A DNA stretch of 64,000 bases, from assembly GCA_009377695.1 (NCBI GenBank), contig WHTP01000018.1, forward strand, positions 1 through 64,000, written 5' to 3'. The translations under genes were made by a program, and so were the position numbers. The first letter of the stretch is position 1. Each line of letters starts with the position of its first letter. The notes beneath the pieces are model-generated. The model did no database searches. It saw only the letters and a list, made by a program, of their open reading frames with translations, and was not told where the DNA came from. This DNA comes from Hyphomicrobiales bacterium. Its GTDB lineage: Bacteria > Pseudomonadota > Alphaproteobacteria > Rhizobiales > Xanthobacteraceae. Below are positions 63,051 through 64,000 of this stretch, one piece after another.

Positions 63051-63215
63051 TGGTCCGATTCTAACATTCGCATCCCTTCTCAGCGGGCGACTTTGCGAAT
63101 GTTAGAATCAAAGGACCACTAGCAAATATAAGCTGCTAGTGGAGTTTTGGATTTGACATTCGCTTTGCGAGTCTGCGGTCAAACGGGGTAGCGAATGTCA
63201 AATCCACTCCACTAG
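63047..63215. repeat. CTAG element, unit E-linker-C (locus 12, first unit)
   Basis: E (63047-63122), linker caaatataagctg, C (63136-63215). It is the reverse complement of the outer unit at 52266-52599, here uninterrupted. Its first CTAG is the stop codon of aroC, and its last CTAG is shared with the next unit. Confidence 0.96.
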
Positions 63216-63380
63216 TGTGGCTTTGGTTCAGAAGTCCGCATCATTCTTGCGGCGAGTCCGACATGCGGACTTCTGAACCAAAGCCACACTAGAATCAAAG
63301 AGTGCTAGTGTCGTTTCGATTCCGAAGTTCGTATAAGAGGCTGCTGCGAAATGGTACGAACTTCGGAATCGGGACACTAG
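63212..63380. repeat. CTAG element, unit B-linker-A (locus 12, second unit)
   Basis: B (63212-63292) with the TTT insertion on both arms, linker aatcaaagagtg, A (63305-63380, with one base change CGTTTCG). It begins at the CTAG that ends the previous unit, so two units lie head to tail with one shared CTAG. Confidence 0.96.
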
Positions 63381-63398
63381 CTAAGGAACACAAGTATC

Positions 63399-64000
63399 GT
63401 GGACGAAATCCACCAGCGCGTCGAAGCCGCTATTGCCGCCTTCGCCAATGGCGAGATCGTCGTCGTCGCAGACGACGATGATCGCGAGAACGAGGGCGAC
63501 CTGTTCGTCGCGGCATCGCTGTGCACGCCCGACAAGATGGCGTTCGTCATCCGCAACACGTCGGGAATCGTGTGTGCGCCGCTGGCGCCGGACGAAGCGA
63601 AACGACTCAATCTCAATCCGATGGTGGCGCTCAACGACGCGCCGCTCGGCACCGCCTTCACTGTTTCGGTGGACGTTCGTCATGGCTTGACCACCGGCAT
63701 CTCGGCCGAGGAGCGCAACAACACCGTGCGCGCGCTCGCCAACGGCAACAGCGGCGCCAGCGATTTCGTGCGGCCGGGCCATGTCTTCCCGCTGGTCGCG
63801 AAGGAAGGTGGCGTGCTCATGCGCTCGGGCCACACCGAGGCCTGCGTCGACCTCTGTCGTCTCGCCGGCCTGCCGCCGGTCGGCGTGCTGGCGGAACTGA
63901 TGAACGACGACGGCACCGTGATGCGAGGCCCGACGGTTGCTGCGTTCGCTGCCAAGCACAAGCTCAAGGTGCTCTCGATTGCCGACGTGATCGCCTACCG
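63399..64000 (+). CDS. ribB: 3,4-dihydroxy-2-butanone 4-phosphate synthase (RibB or RibBA), 3' part outside the window
   Basis: At least 200 residues from GTG 63399 with AAGGAA ahead. The start reads VDEIHQRVEAAIAAFANG, then VVVADDDDRENEGDLFVAA with the acidic active-site residues, and HTEACVDLCRLAGLPPVGVL. It makes the four-carbon precursor of riboflavin. The frame is open at the edge after IADVIAYR, where bifunctional RibBA would continue into a GTP cyclohydrolase domain. Confidence 0.93.
   Translation, partial: MDEIHQRVEAAIAAFANGEIVVVADDDDRENEGDLFVAASLCTPDKMAFVIRNTSGIVCAPLAPDEAKRLNLNPMVALNDAPLGTAFTVSVDVRHGLTTGISAEERNNTVRALANGNSGASDFVRPGHVFPLVAKEGGVLMRSGHTEACVDLCRLAGLPPVGVLAELMNDDGTVMRGPTVAAFAAKHKLKVLSIADVIAY

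Noticed and set aside
3063-63380. CRISPR interpretation of the repeated palindromes
   Set aside because: Units are dispersed singly between genes, lack regular spacers, and no cas gene is present.

Overview
The window is high-GC, densely coded DNA from an alphaproteobacterium, most likely of the order Hyphomicrobiales/Rhizobiales (Bradyrhizobium, Rhodopseudomonas or Xanthobacteraceae-like). This rests on the gene content (TIGR02301, DUF2339, DUF1127, extensin-like and SleB proteins, a NadQ-type NAD regulator, many TctC/Bug and TAXI-TRAP receptors) and on the short intergenic palindromes. No phage, plasmid, CRISPR array or intact transposase was seen.

Layout. 1-5708: a catabolic cluster with an amidohydrolase, a Rieske ferredoxin, a Rieske oxygenase and two orphan TctC receptors. 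6571-9643: a TRAP transporter (fused permease plus TAXI receptor). 9843-18024: SleB hydrolase, nadA-nadC with a probable NadQ operator, two tandem MFS carriers, an AcuI/YhdH oxidoreductase and a small secreted protein. 18081-31976: DUF2339 membrane protein, nadQ, housekeeping and repair genes (tag, ygfZ, dihydroorotase, Nudix, SRAP) and several small secreted proteins. 31992-35817: FAD oxidase, Sua5/TsaC, tRNA-Pro, GIY-YIG protein, phosphoesterase. 36041-39116: a second TAXI-TRAP system. 39328-50340: mixed metabolic and envelope genes, including a lysR-amine oxidase pair, an extensin-like protein, a class III aminotransferase and an L,D-transpeptidase. 51143-64000: corA, SDR, pdxH, DnaJ-like, ECF sigma/anti-sigma, fabI, phosphoglycerate-mutase-like, an accessory hydrolase-cupin pair, aroC and the start of ribB.

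The most unusual content is a family of intergenic elements of about 160-169 bp at 12 loci (14 whole, partial or decayed units). A complete unit is two imperfect palindromes of about 76 bp joined by a 12-13 nt linker, each palindrome bounded by CTAG. At least six stem types (A-F below) share one layout and a related consensus, but the stem bases differ and are matched between arms. In each type the arm facing the linker carries 2-3 extra T/A bases. Flanks fit insertion into the TA of CTAG. In one locus a unit lies inside another; in another, two units share one CTAG. In four genes (fabI, aroC, lysR, an anti-sigma factor) the TAG stop codon is the element's own terminal CTAG. Removing one unit rebuilds plausible tight operons such as fabI-gpm with a TAGTG overlap. 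No protein that moves these elements is encoded here.

A second coherent story is NAD synthesis: nadA-nadC (without nadB between them) is preceded by an 11-3-11 palindrome, and the likely regulator NadQ is encoded 9 kb away.
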